A DNA stretch of 64,000 bases, taken from positions 930,001 to 994,000 of the forward strand of contig CM082576.2 in NCBI GenBank assembly GCA_040954595.2, written 5' to 3'. Source of the stretch: Balanoglossus misakiensis (lineage: Eukaryota; Hemichordata). The notes under the pieces are model-generated. The model was not told the origin of the DNA. It made no database searches and worked only from the letters and a program-made list of their open reading frames with translations. This document shows positions 52,901 to 64,000 of the stretch, one piece after another. Numbering within the stretch: the first letter of the stretch is position 1; every line of letters begins with the position of its first letter. The translations under genes and the position numbers were made by a program.

Positions 52901-55900
52901 GACAATGAGAACCACTAGCTGTGCATTGGAAACTTGGCTGGGTGCCAAGCCAGTGTGTAATAGCGTAAATGACATCAACAATGCTATGTATGGTCTTCCT
53001 TCCGAGGGGCTGCTATGTGCTGGGAAATGAATTTAAGCCATGTGTGATCAAAATCTGAACAAACTGCTCCTCTTTGCCATTCTCCCAATCAGTCAGATGA
53101 TCTCTGATCAATCAATCAATCAATGATTGTATGTGTAGGTAACAATGAATCAACATGGTTAAATGTGGATTAATTATTCAAATAGGGACGGGAAGGACCT
53201 GACCCTTCCTGTATTTATTAGTGAAGGTTACTGTGAATTTGGCTGGATGCCCAGATCAACAAACAAATTACCATATTTACACATCACTCTTAGGAAACTG
53301 CAGGTAGAGCCATGTTGTGTCCAATGAGTAACAAACAGCATTGCACATGCAGACGCAATTATATATATTTTATGTCATCGTTATTTTTAGATTTTACAGG
53401 CTGAATATGTCATGCAATTGGCCACCACACATACAGCTTGTTGGATTTATTATATTTCCTGCTTGAATGCATTTATTCATTGTGAGTAAGACAAGTGCTC
53501 TTAAACTGAAAACTCTACTCTGGATTTTACTGGCCACCGCCAAGAAGAAATATTCCGTTCTATTTCAAGGATGTTGAAGTTGTTTGATTTAATTTCAGAA
53601 GGAAAGTGAGAAATGTTTTTTAAAGTGGTTTTTGTATGATTTCCTGAGGATATTGCAGCAGAGAGAAGCGTTATTAGTGAAGAGTATATAAAATTTGTAG
53701 TAGATGTACGTGCAAGCGTGGGTCCATGATGGCTGTTTGCCAAACATTATGATCTGTATTGCCTGTTAATGTTAATGTAAAAGTGTGGCAACACAAAGGC
53801 TGCCCACCCCATTATAATAGTTTGGTCCAAACAAGTTGACTTTCTGTTTACTTGGCCAATGTCAGGATTAAAAATGGAAACATACTACATGTTCATATGT
53901 CACCAGCTTTTGGGAAGTGCGTGTCATTGCTATAGCATTGAAATAGTTTCATCCTCCCCAAGCACCCAGTGATAGCCCAGAGGAAATCCTGTCTATTATC
54001 AGCACTAATGAATGGTTACAAATGTTTCTAATAAATAATCTAGCTACATTTAGTACTAGAACTCTTTTAAATGGTTTCGTGACATCAGCAAGTACCCCCC
54101 CCCCCCCCACAATATCTCTGCCTCCTTCAAAAATGAATGCTCACACAAGGTAACAGTAATCCATCTCTCTCTCTCTCTCCAAATTCTTCAGTGGATGTTC
54201 TGCTAAGGTTCCATCTGTGATTTGTGAATATTTTTCATGTGAACCTGAATGTTTCCTCCGGGGATTCAAAAAAAGAATACTGTCACGTGGAAGATGGAAA
54301 TTGGTTTTAACAGATTAGCTAGATGCAAACTCCCTGCCCCCTTTCACAAGTTCCAGGAGTGAATGAGTTTATTATTACTCAGAAAATAATAGAATTAATA
54401 GAAGATCGGTGAGAATGTGCCAGCATGTTGCCTGGATAGATAAGCAGATTTGTAAAGCTTATAGAAAGGCCTTACAACACACACTCTTGCTAGATGTGTC
54501 TGTATACATCATTGATTTTTTTTTTTTGAGTTGCAGAAGAAAACGGGTAGCCATAGCCTTATGCCATTCACATGATCTTGTTTTTTCTGTCCGTGTATAG
54601 TTAGTTTTTAGCGGATATTTTTTTTACGTCTCTATGCAGAATAAAAAAAAAAATGTTTAAATTCAGGTAACAAATGATATAAAAACAAGCTATGGACATG
54701 CCTACATGTCACGCTGTTTTTAGGTAATGCTGAACTCATTTTAAACTGATCTCATTTGCCCAGGCTTTCCGTTGTAGTTAAGAGGTCTTAAAGGTAACAA
54801 TTCCAGTTTTTTTATGGAAGTCTTTCAGTTGTCTAGAAAAGCCACTTAATTTTTTTTCCACGGGCATTTGTACTTTTTAGTACCAAGGGTAGTGAATACT
54901 TAATTGGTAGGCCGTGGCTAGTGTTAAAAGTCATTGGTCACATGGTGTATAGAACATTATAGAACTCCCTAATAATAGCGTATTCGCATGGTGGAAGTTT
55001 GGGTTTGTTTGTTGTCTTATGATCCATGTCACTAGTCTCTGCTGTTCATGGCTTCACACTTCAACAATTGTCAGCTAGTGATAGTTTGTGTACAAAGTTG
55101 AGACAAGACAACACCATGAAGGACATGTTTGTCCAAAAGAAATGGGCAGTTGGCCAGGTGGACTTGTGCCAAACTGCTGTGGGGGTCATGTCTTTCTGTC
55201 ACATTTTTTAGGGTGACCGCGTGGTCAGTGCACACGTTTGTCTGTCTCCTCGCTCCAAAAATATTGATGATTTCACTCGGGTTGTTGTGAACTTTGGTTG
55301 TTTGCCAAGAAATGATGCAAGCTTGAGATTTAAAGCTAGTCAATCAATGACCCATCCAGTCAACATACTTCAATTAAGGAGAGACCCAAGGATCACAAAA
55401 GAGATCTAAACTGGGTGTTCAAGCTTTGTCCAAGAATGGCAGATTTCTAATCAAATCAAACTTGAATTTGAACAGACGCCCAGTTCTCTAATGTGTGGAC
55501 TAATTGCGCAAATTTATGAATTTGGGGAAAAAATGTGTTAAGTAACCATTGAATGGGAAAGGGCATTGCAAGTATTGATCTTGAGAAGAAAGACAGACGA
55601 ACACTTGGGAATCAATTATTTGTATGCCATTTTTACATTCATCAAGCCACGTCATGCTGCCGCAATTACATTGATTGCTTTTGCGGAGCAGTAAGCTTTG
55701 TGAAAAAAAGAAATAGGGAAAGAAAGTCACATGGGTATCACCCTTCTCATGACATCAAAGATGACCTGTTTTCAGTGTGTTAAAAAGAGCTACTGGCAAT
55801 CATACCACTATTGATTTTTCCATGGTAATCGGAATGGTACAGTCTTGTGGGAATGTCAATTCCATACTTATTGAGTAAAGGATGGGAAAAATGCCATATC

Positions 55901-56681
55901 AGTCAGTCTTTTTTACAAGCCACAGAAAAAAGTGACCTCATAAATCATGTTTTTTTTCGGTTTGTCTTTTTTGTGTGTGTCATATTGGCTTCATTCAGAT
56001 CTAAGGCCATTTCAAATTACTGTAAATCACCTAAGCTGAATTCCTATCGATTTAGTTACTTGCAAGGACTGTTTGTGTGGACATGTTATAATTTGCTCTG
56101 AGTACGTGTACAGGCAGCATTCCTCTCAGAAATAAGAAAACACACCTCTGTTTTTATAGATCTCTCTGTGCTTTTGTGCTGCGTGAAAATAGTTTGGGTG
56201 AATTCCACATGTTAGTTTGGAAGGACAATGGTGATTTAAAGATCCAGGCATGCTGGCAAGGAGCACCAAGTGTATTTATCCAAGCAAAAGACTTGTTTGA
56301 ATAATAATAGCCATGTAATTGATCGTATTCTTTGTAGTGAACAGTTCTCAGCTTTACATGTAAAACTTTTAGAGGCACACTAGACAGAATCAATACGGTA
56401 TTAATTACTGTGAATTTCTTTCTTTTTTCTTCTTCTTCAGAAAATGATGTTCAAGAAGCATGGGCATGGAGTCCGAGCGAGAGTGGTTAAGATTCGGGTA
56501 AGTGTGTCCAGACCCTTGAGTCTTTTTATATTCTGAATGGGAAGAGAATATTTAGTGTAGGGGGGACATTTTTGTATACATTGGTGTCTCTTCCTAGGTA
56601 ATGAATTGGCCCCTGAAAAGGTGGACAAGAGTCTTCACAAAGAAGTCCAGCCGAGTGAAAAGAATGGCAAAACAAAAGTGA
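49912..56681 (+). CDS. FAM53-family-like nuclear protein, five coding exons, about 262 aa
   Basis: Coding exons 49912-49986, 50113-50185, 50293-50792, 56441-56497 and probably 56598-56681 join with agreeing phases. The first spliced exon begins at 49813 (acceptor TTTCAG). Its frame is open before the ATG, but 49912 is the first Met. The N terminus MDMLRFLTQKLKSQSINEV resembles the FAM53 start (Met, then LIT-x-KL-x-x-QS-x-D-x-L). Residues 206-217, RPSLDFEKMQQK, resemble the FAM53 signature RPSLDFDKMNQK. Between them are an acidic Ser cluster (FNSDSEEEN), SSGSSDDEV, SP sites and basic runs (SPRKRHR) typical of phosphorylated, disordered nuclear proteins. In vertebrates FAM53 proteins act in the nucleus; FAM53B promotes beta-catenin nuclear entry. 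The middle is not similar by eye to FAM53, so the family call is tentative; the gene itself is well supported. The last exon and the exon at 51403 are uncertain. Confidence 0.6.
50293..50792 (+). CDS. FAM53-like gene, main coding exon
   Basis: This 500-nt exon carries most of the protein (residues 50-216). It is bounded by TCTTCACAG and a GTCTGT donor. It contains VLQLLSERDRHSSEEELADI (likely helical), KRKWSQ, GSSDDEV, VLFSSSPPKQL and the terminal RPSLDFEKMQQ. The frame matches the preceding exon (TTACT-AAA-G joined to AA). It is the strongest coding signal outside NEK9. Confidence 0.8.
50793..56440 (+). other. FAM53-like gene, large intron (5.6 kb)
   Basis: Apart from the candidate exon at 51403 it holds AT-rich sequence, a poly-C tract (54095-54108), a CT run near 54170 and ATCA repeats near 53110. 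Open frames here show no family motif. Confidence 0.55.
51403..51588 (+). CDS. Possible cassette or alternative terminal exon of the FAM53-like gene
   Basis: After TTTGTAGTAG the frame in phase 0 reads SWKRAKGKTQSRLALDE and then LLSYIHRRRETSTLAAYTIQ, which looks coding. Two endings are possible. A donor CAA|GTCGGT at 51516 gives a 114-nt phase-symmetric cassette that would splice in frame between 50792 and 56441. Reading through instead reaches TAG at 51586-51588, making an alternative C terminus. The donor is weak. No homologue is recognised. Confidence 0.4.
   Translation, partial: SWKRAKGKTQSRLALDETLLSYIHRRRETSTLAAYTIQVGVTFQQGRFSPLNFVNILLRRE
56598..56681 (+). CDS. Probable last coding exon of the FAM53-like gene
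   Basis: Acceptor TCTTCCTAG at 56597. In the phase required by the previous donor (CGG|GTAAGT) it reads VMNWPLKRWTRVFTKK and stops at TGA 56679-56681 after a basic stretch. A different frame of the same DNA looks at least as protein-like (ELAPEKVDKSLHKEVQP, ending GKQ-TAA at about 56713) but would need a phase-1 intron. Either the model lacks a small exon or one of the two frames is fortuitous. Confidence 0.4.
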   Translation, partial: VMNWPLKRWTRVFTKKSSRVKRMAKQK

Positions 56682-57397
56682 CCACAACACCATTGTTACT
56701 GGGTAAACAGTAAGAAAGAAAACCACCCTTGTATAACGTGGTCCTGCTGTCTCGCATAAGAAAAAAAAAAGATCAGACTGACAACTGACAATAGAAGGTT
56801 ATTAGCAAGTTTTGAAAATACACTTTTGGCACTTACAAGACTCATAAATACACTGCATAGAGAAGTGTTTAGTCCAAGAACTGAAAGTGCATCATTAGAC
56901 TTCAAAAGAGAAGTATGTGTGGCTGTCTTTATGAGTAAGATTGGATTACAGGAGAAATTTTTTTTTTTTGCCTGGGACACTTGTGACATGAGATTATGCT
57001 CACTTATTGATCAGAGAAGCGGTTCTGCTAGAACTTGCCTTTCTGTTCCTTGCACTACATAGTGCCTCAAGATGTCTGTTTGAGGGAGAGGGAGAGAGAG
57101 AGAGAAGAGAGTCTTGCAAACTAGCAGTCAGTGGGAGACTTTTTGTATGCCCAAGGTTTTACTTTACATACAGCTGCTCTCAGTACATGCACTATTGAAT
57201 GTGTTGGGCGAGAGGTGACTGTTTGAGGCCAGTGCAGTCAATGGGAATAGCATGTGAGAAGGGGGCAAAGGTCATCCATCGGAAGTTTTCTGTCCTCCTG
57301 TCCCTTTCACTGTTCCACTCCCGCTTTTTGTGGTGTTTCTGTTGAAACCTGTTTTGTGACTTGGGCAGTTAATTCTTGTTGCCATGAAAGATTCTTG

Positions 57398-57403
57398 AAT
57401 AAA
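57398..57403 (+). terminator. Candidate poly(A) signal AATAAA
   Basis: A canonical hexamer about 0.7 kb after the proposed stop of the FAM53-like gene. Assigned by position only. Confidence 0.3.
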
Positions 57404-60400
57404 CATAGCAATTTCTGGTTGTTGTAGATTTTCCCCGTCATACTAACTGTAATACAACTGAAGATGTCAGATTATAAGGATAGAGTGAAAAGGATTGAAT
57501 GAATCCAGACATTCCAGATTACTGAACTGTTGATCAGTTTCAATACTCTTGTTCAGATCTATTGAATATATAATTCCACTTGAGATTTTGTAACATAAAG
57601 GAAACTGAAACCAGTAATTATAATGAGAAAGGATTCCACAAAGTTGAAATCATGAAAATTGTGTCAAAGAGGCAGGTCACATAGATTTCTTGTTTAGGTT
57701 TAGACACATGAAACAAGATGGTCCGCTTTTATATGAATGAATAGTGGCATTGTATGAAAGATGTGCACGTACATCTCAACAAAGTTATGACGAAAACTGT
57801 TTGAGAGCTGAGCTTGCATGGTGTGGGTTTTCTTCCCTAGTGGCTTTCCAATGAAAGCAGCTGTAGCAGAGAAAAGCCTTGATGGCAGAGCAAATATGCA
57901 AACCACCCTTCCCAGCCTCTCCACTGCTTTGAACTGCTGCTCCCAGTGATTTCAAAATAATTACAATGCAGATGAAAGCCAGTGGGCTACTCAAGGAGAG
58001 AAATGCAAATCCGTGGAAAATAGGGTTTTGTTTGTAGGGCAAGCATGGCACAGTTCCTTGACACTTTTGAATCCACAGTCAGAGGGGACGAAGACTGCAG
58101 AATCACCAGAGAGAAAGAGGTTTTGGTGTACGAGATATGTAGGCCCAGGGCAAGTCATCAAATCAGGCAAATCAAAGTTACATTACATCTTCTATGCTAT
58201 CAGGACTCTTAAGGTTTCATAGTAATGAAGTAGTTTTCTATAGTGGCAGAATGTCTTGGCTATCTGATGACTGTCCCTTCTAAGTGTCTTCTTGCTCTCA
58301 TGACAGCTGATGAAACAGACAAGGTCATAAACATTTCTCCAAGGCTTGTTGGGGACTTTCAAGTCAGATTGCTTCTTTATCTGATTCTTCTTGCTTTTCA
58401 GTGATGCAATTTTTTTCACATGGTAATCTAGCTTGTTCCTGCTATTTCAGAATTGTAAATGAGACGGAGGTCAGAGGTCATTGTCAAGAGAGCTGTCACA
58501 GATAAGATTAAGGTGATGAGCAAGAAACGCCCACCTGAGTTTTTAATACCTTTAGATAATTTGAGTATCTTTCGCAGGAATAAACTCGGGGTGTTCTGAA
58601 TTATGGTTAGATGAGACTTTCTGTTTGATAGTAAAGATGTTCTGTGATCATTACAGTGGGAAACGGGCCCAGTTGAATCACGGCAGAAATGATGTATTTT
58701 TGACAGTGATAATGGATATAGACTCTAACAAATTCTTTTTGCCATTAATAAATCTCAGTTACCCAGAAAAATTTAAGAATCACTGATTGTTTGACAAGAT
58801 TCACAGATTAAATTTATCAGAAATCTTGATATTGTCCACCACACAGTCACTGTCTGGGAAGCATTTTAATAATCAGATTACTTTGAAATAATCCAGAAGC
58901 AGCATCATGACTGGAACTGTGATACAAGTCATACATTTTGTGTTTCCCGAGTAAGTGAGAGCTGGGTTGGTGACACTGCTCATCACACTTGAATCTGAAT
59001 CTGAATCTGATGTCAACTTGTACTGCAGCAGCTGCACCCAGTGCCTGGCGGGGCCATTTTCAATGGGGTTTAGCAATTTATATAGTTCAATTGCACTGGT
59101 ATTAAATAGTTGGTAAATTTTGAAACTAAAATATATAAAAAAATTCTGAGTCCTTACATATTTCCTGCTGTTGCAGTGTCTATATTTGGAACAAAGTGTG
59201 CATTTCTGAGAAGTTCCAGCTGATTGCCATAACAACTGTGGAGATATAAAAAGCTATGGACATCATGTGGGCAGATTATAATCATAGGATATCTTTGTAT
59301 ACATGTCATCTGCCCTCTTTTGCACTGTGTTCTCAAAACCTGACTACGGTATTCAAATTTGTACAGAAACTGTTGAGTTTGCTCCTGAGGAAGACCCAAG
59401 CCTTTACTAGTAATTGGGTGAAATTCAAACCAACTTCTTTTGTGATAAGGCTAGGGTAGACCAGTGAATGTGTTTGGCTTTCAAAACAACTGCTTCTCTC
59501 TCTCCAACTATGCTATTCATTAGTGTGTGGCCCCCACTGTGTATGCAGTTCTTTGCTGGTTGGAATATGCTTCAGCAGGCCGTTGTGGTCTTTGATCAAT
59601 TTGAAAAGCAGAAGTTTGCATAGCATGGAGTTTTTGTTTGAGTGGAAAGGCAAATGAGGGTTACTGTCCCTGTGTAACATTTTAATGAATGCTGTTTTAG
59701 GAATGAAAATGAAAGATTAACTTACGAATGCACGACTGTCAAAAAATGAAAAAATAAACATAGGAGTGAATATTCCATTTCCTTTGATACTCAGTAATAA
59801 AAAAGTCTGAATACTTCCTTGCTGTTAATGTTTGTATTTTGTGATAATTAACAAATAGCAATCAGTCATCAAGGTCCTCCAGAATTCTCTGCAGACTGGA
59901 TAAAGTTATTAGCATATCAGTTGTGGATGCTGCTAACTAGCATTGTTGCATGACACAAGATGGCATGATTGTAGTCAGGAAGCAGAAAGATGTCATTCTC
60001 TGACAAGGTCAGTGGATCCAGTCAAAATTGACAGACAATTGACGCGTGAGTACTTTCCTGGGTAGGCCATGCCTTTATGATATTCTTTCATTCAAATTTG
60101 TTGGATTTTGCAGAGGCTTGGAGATGCAAATCGACCCTGTAAAAATTGTTGTTTCTCTTCTTTTTTTGAGCTTAATGGTTGTTTCACTGGAGCAAAGTGC
60201 CAAGAGGCAAAAGAATTAAGGCATCTCTCTCTATTTCTCTCCCACTTTCACTGCATCAATATTGCATCCATATTTAAAAGGTACATTTACAGCTGTGGCA
60301 AATGAGAATACATTGATAATAGGAGTAATCATCTCAAATGGTTGGAGGCAAGTCACAGCAAGGGGTTGAGGTTTGATGGCTTGTCATCTGTCTTTCATGG

Positions 60401-60417
60401 AGCCTTTTTTCTCACAA

Positions 60418-60433
60418 CCCCCCCCCCCCCCCC
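60418..60433 (+). repeat. Poly-C tract
   Basis: An uninterrupted run of about 16 C. With the poly-G/C runs listed elsewhere it makes six such tracts in the window. Confidence 0.9.
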
Positions 60434-61390
60434 TCCAGAGTGCACCAGTCTTGCTATAGTAACTAACCTTTAGTCCCTTGATTGACTCGCATCCCTGGGA
60501 TCATGATTAAGACTTTGAAATTAGATACTCCTTCCAAAGGGCTGTCTGTTGTGACCTGCTTGCTTCCTCTTTAGATAAAAGGATGGATCAGCTTCTCATA
60601 ACTTGTTAATAACTTGTGAAGTTGGGAGAAAAAATATCAGATTAATGTGTTGTCGCAACCGAGAGACTCCAGACTTGGAAGCAGGCCATCCTCGTGATGG
60701 GTGGCTCACATGTCCCATGTCTGTATCTGGCTGTTGTGTGAAGCAACCTTGCAGGCTGATACTCATTCCATTTGCAGCTTTATTTAATCAGCAACAGCCA
60801 GTTGTATTCCCAAGAGATGTTTCCCAACACTGAAAAAAAATGGTTTGGATGTCTGGGTGTGGGAAACTTTCAAGGAGAGAATAAAGATAACATATAGAGA
60901 TGTTTGCAAGCGGGTTTGACACATACTTTTGAACTGTTCAGGTGAACTCCATTGCTTCGCTTTGTTGTGTCCTGGCATGAAAGAGATGTTGGTTGAATTT
61001 CCTCAGTCAGAAATGTTGGGTCCGGGAATCACGTAAAAACCTTTGCAAGCATAGCCTAGTATAATAATGTCATATAGTGAATGGTGTCCATGTTCTTGAA
61101 TACCACTCAGTTGGACAGCATCTACTTGAATCAGTCATTCAAATAATGCATCTAGGTCTCTCTATGCTTTCCTTGATCTTCGGAACAGAAAATTCTCCTG
61201 TGGAGTTTAATTTCCCCGTGTTTTTCATCATCTCTTGGATACATCCATGCAACCAGCTAATTACAATAGCCTGGCGTGACACATTGGTTCATAGATACAA
61301 CGCAGGGGCTGCCATATCATAATAGTTTAATGTTGTGGCTGATTTATGAGTCAATTTCTTCAAAAACATATTTACTGGGTTTTTAATTTA

Positions 61391-61432
61391 AAAATGTAAT
61401 AGTTTACACGAAAAATGTAATAGTTTACACGA
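61391..61432 (+). repeat. Tandem 21-bp duplication
   Basis: The unit AAAATGTAATAGTTTACACG plus A is repeated exactly twice in tandem, which indicates a recent slippage or duplication. Confidence 0.92.
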
Positions 61433-64000
61433 GACCGTGTGATTCACCCAAACTGGCATATTATTGGCACAGCATATCCAGTGCTCTGCAAAGATATTAC
61501 ATGTTTGGGTAGAAGAGGAAAAGGCATGTGTTCTGCAGGGGAAAAAAAGATATGAAGTCTTGTGAATGTTGGTGTAGATAATTCCCCTTTGAGTACAGGA
61601 TTACAGGAAACTGTGAGCACAGGATGCAGGCAGGGAATTGAAATGTCATCACATGCAGAGGATAAGAGAGATTGCTGCAGAAGTTATTCAAGGGACTGAA
61701 GTGAACCTAGAAAACTTTTAAAGGCAACCCGATTATTAATGGCCACCTGACAGGTGTGTGAAGGTTGTGCAGAGATGAGAGTGGAACGCCGGCAAACTTC
61801 AAACAAGTCTTCCTGTCAAAATGAGTAACTGTATTTGGGAGCAGCAGTCTGTGTATTGTGCAAGGCAAGGTTGAGACACAATGCAGAGAATCCAAGAGCA
61901 ATTGGCTTCCAAATTACGGTGATGCCTTGTTTCGTCTGTGTCTCAGTTAGGATAACTGCTGCATCTGTGGACATTGGAAACTGACATGCTAATCACCCAT
62001 CAAGATTTGTACCCCGGAGACTGTATAGTGAAGATGCATCTCTGAAGTGGCTAGCATTTCAGTTGAACTAGAAATGCTATAGAGAGTAGCAGGGTGTGCT
62101 CATGTGGGTTAAACATTGATGGCTAATAATCTTTTAGAGTCTTTTCATGTTCCCAGTAATTCTGTCAGCGAAGAAAAAAAATTGATGAGCTGTGGTTATA
62201 ACAACATCTGCTTGGTACATCATCAACTGTACTTGTACCATTGGTTGAGGGGAAAATTAATAATAGCCTCTTTTTATTTGCATTCCTCTGTGGTATGTGA
62301 ACTCTTGGCTTGGCAAGGTGCAGATGACAAAAAATAAATAATCTCTTTGGGGTTTATCGACAGGTCAGCTATCAGGGTTGTGGAACCAGGGTACATCCAA
62401 TAAACTGTCAACCAAGACATTGATTCAAATTGCTCTGTGTTTGAGATCATGACCGAGCACATTACTCAGACTTGCATTTCAATAAATCAGTGCGAAGGGA
62501 TTGCCTTGCGAACTGACCCGGCATAAAATACGAAATTTGTTGAATATTGGGTGGAGGGAAACTATTCCATAATTGTCATTCCTATGAAGCAATTCGTCTC
62601 CCACCAACAAATGGTGTATCTGTTAACATTTGGTGAGAGGTGTTGCTACAAAATTGTTGTAATGTACTGTACACTTCTGTTATGAAAAATTCACAAGTTC
62701 TGGTCGGGCGATTGTATTTACTGAGGCTTTGATACAGGACAACTGGAATATAAGTTTGACTTGTCAGAACTAGTGTTTCATGAAATAAATGTTGGCGGTA
62801 GCAGTAACATCACAGTTTGCAGTTGGCAACCTTAGGTTTGACAAGTTTGTTTGTCTACAGCGTAACCAATCACAAAGGTGGATTGTTTTCATTGTTTATT
62901 TCCTGTGTTTTCCCCTTCAAAGTTGCCCTTGTCATTGTCAGGGAGTGGTGTGTATGTGTGATTGCATAGTTTGCGTAGGTTTGTGGAAAACCACAAAGTA
63001 CTTCACAGAACTGTAGCCTGTTTTAAAACATTATACCCGGTATATATTATTTTCCAATAAAGTTATCTTGTTTGTGAGGCATGATTTAATCTGTTTTAAT
63101 AAAAAAAAGGTTAGGAGATATCGTGCAAAATAAAGCTATGTCATGAGAAGTTTAACAAGGCCCATCAAATTAAGATGAGTTATATTAGCGATATGTTTAG
63201 AATGTAATCTGATCTGCTCCATAGTGTGGGATTTGTGGTCCAGTGCCTGGTTTCTGCTGATATTTCTTAGAAGTTTGGGGGATAGTTGAGGCTTGTACTT
63301 CATAACATTCCATTGAAGAAAGTCCAACAGCAAGGAGCCCCGTAATTAAGTAAGTTGAGAAGTGAGAACGGGAGTGCGTAGCCTGAAGGTTCTAGTCTGG
63401 TGAATACAGGCTGCTCTCTCTCTCTGCACTTGATGCCCACCACATTCTCTCACAGTAAAAATGCCCCCGAGTTTAGACAGTTTATTAATTGGGTTCCCAA
63501 CTGTTGACCTGAAGTCATCCAATGCTGATCCCTGAGTTTAATCAACACAGGAAGTGTTGATGTTTGTTAATGATGTTTTGGTGATGTCATGTCAACTTTG
63601 TGGTTTTAACCACCAAGAAGCCACTTTTTGTGGCAGATAATTGTTGCGATAAAACATACCATGCAGACAGTGACACTTTGGAAAGGGGGAAGACAAGTGC
63701 TTATGGAGTGTCCAAACAAGTCTTGCCTGGTAAGGTCATAGCAAAGAGACAGTATCAAGATTGTGTATATATGGACTGCCTGCTGTTTAACAGTCTATCA
63801 GGAGTCACATATCTTTGTATGGCTTCTTCTGACAACATTTGGATGGAGGAATGGCTTCTGACAAACACTTCCAGGGAGGAAAGTTGAGGCCAACAAAGCT
63901 CACTTTGTCAATGTGGACTATCCCACTAATCCCTAGAAACAGACTGCAAATATTATAGAATGGGGCCTTTTAAAAAATGCAAAGTATTAGAAATGTAGTT

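Larger units (their letters stand above)
56682..64000. other. Downstream region, no supported gene
   Basis: An AATAAA at 57398-57403 could end the FAM53-like transcript. The rest holds a GA run near 57090-57108, a poly-C tract (60418-60433), a tandem 21-bp duplication (61391-61432) and AT-rich sequence. Open frames at about 60108-60305 and 63600-63887 have no recognisable motifs and the latter begins with GTG. Confidence 0.55.

Noticed and set aside
63600-63887. Open frame of 95 codons near the right edge
   Set aside because: Starts with GTG and shows no domain; could be an exon but no convincing acceptor or partner exon is visible.
1-64000. CRISPR arrays, operons, defence islands or phage genes
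   Set aside because: The window is spliced animal DNA; the tandem repeats present are microsatellites without spacers.

Overview
This is animal genomic DNA: intron-rich, AT-rich by eye, with GT-AG introns, many trinucleotide and homopolymer microsatellites, and small terminal-inverted-repeat elements. There are no operons, ribosome binding sites, CRISPR arrays or tRNA genes that I can see. The compact, well conserved exons of a NEK9 orthologue, dispersed small MITEs and kilobase-scale introns suit a marine invertebrate, perhaps a non-vertebrate deuterostome such as a hemichordate, cephalochordate or echinoderm. The phylum cannot be fixed from this sequence.

Layout. (1) 135-1000, minus strand: a four-exon gene of unknown function encoding about 139 residues. 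It is head-to-head with (2) NEK9, plus strand, 1167-32919. NEK9 was rebuilt as 22 coding exons that join in one frame to 953 residues: NIMA-family kinase, seven-blade RCC1 propeller, Ser/acid-rich tail and C-terminal coiled coil. One of its introns uses a GC donor, and its last intron is 17.8 kb and ends beside an 800-bp transposon with 43-bp perfect terminal inverted repeats. (3) 32920-49500: a gene-poor, partly CpG-rich interval. It holds one convincing unassigned open segment (41069-41407), CRE and E-box pairs, poly-G tracts and GACA repeats. (4) 49500-56700, plus strand: a gene I read as a FAM53-family member. It has a short N-terminal motif and a RPSLDF-type motif, preceded by a CCAAT-containing CpG-rich promoter. 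It has a possible cassette or alternative terminal exon at 51403. (5) 56700-64000: no gene that I can support.

Functionally, NEK9 is a mitotic kinase acting upstream of NEK6/NEK7 in spindle assembly and centrosome separation. FAM53 proteins are nuclear regulators of transcription and proliferation in vertebrates. Nothing in the sequence shows that the two cooperate. The most unusual items are the GC-AG intron, the shared NEK9 promoter, the MITEs, two perfect intronic hairpins, the unassigned coding-like segment at 41 kb and the unresolved 3' structure of the FAM53-like gene. I did not find a clearly new biological system.
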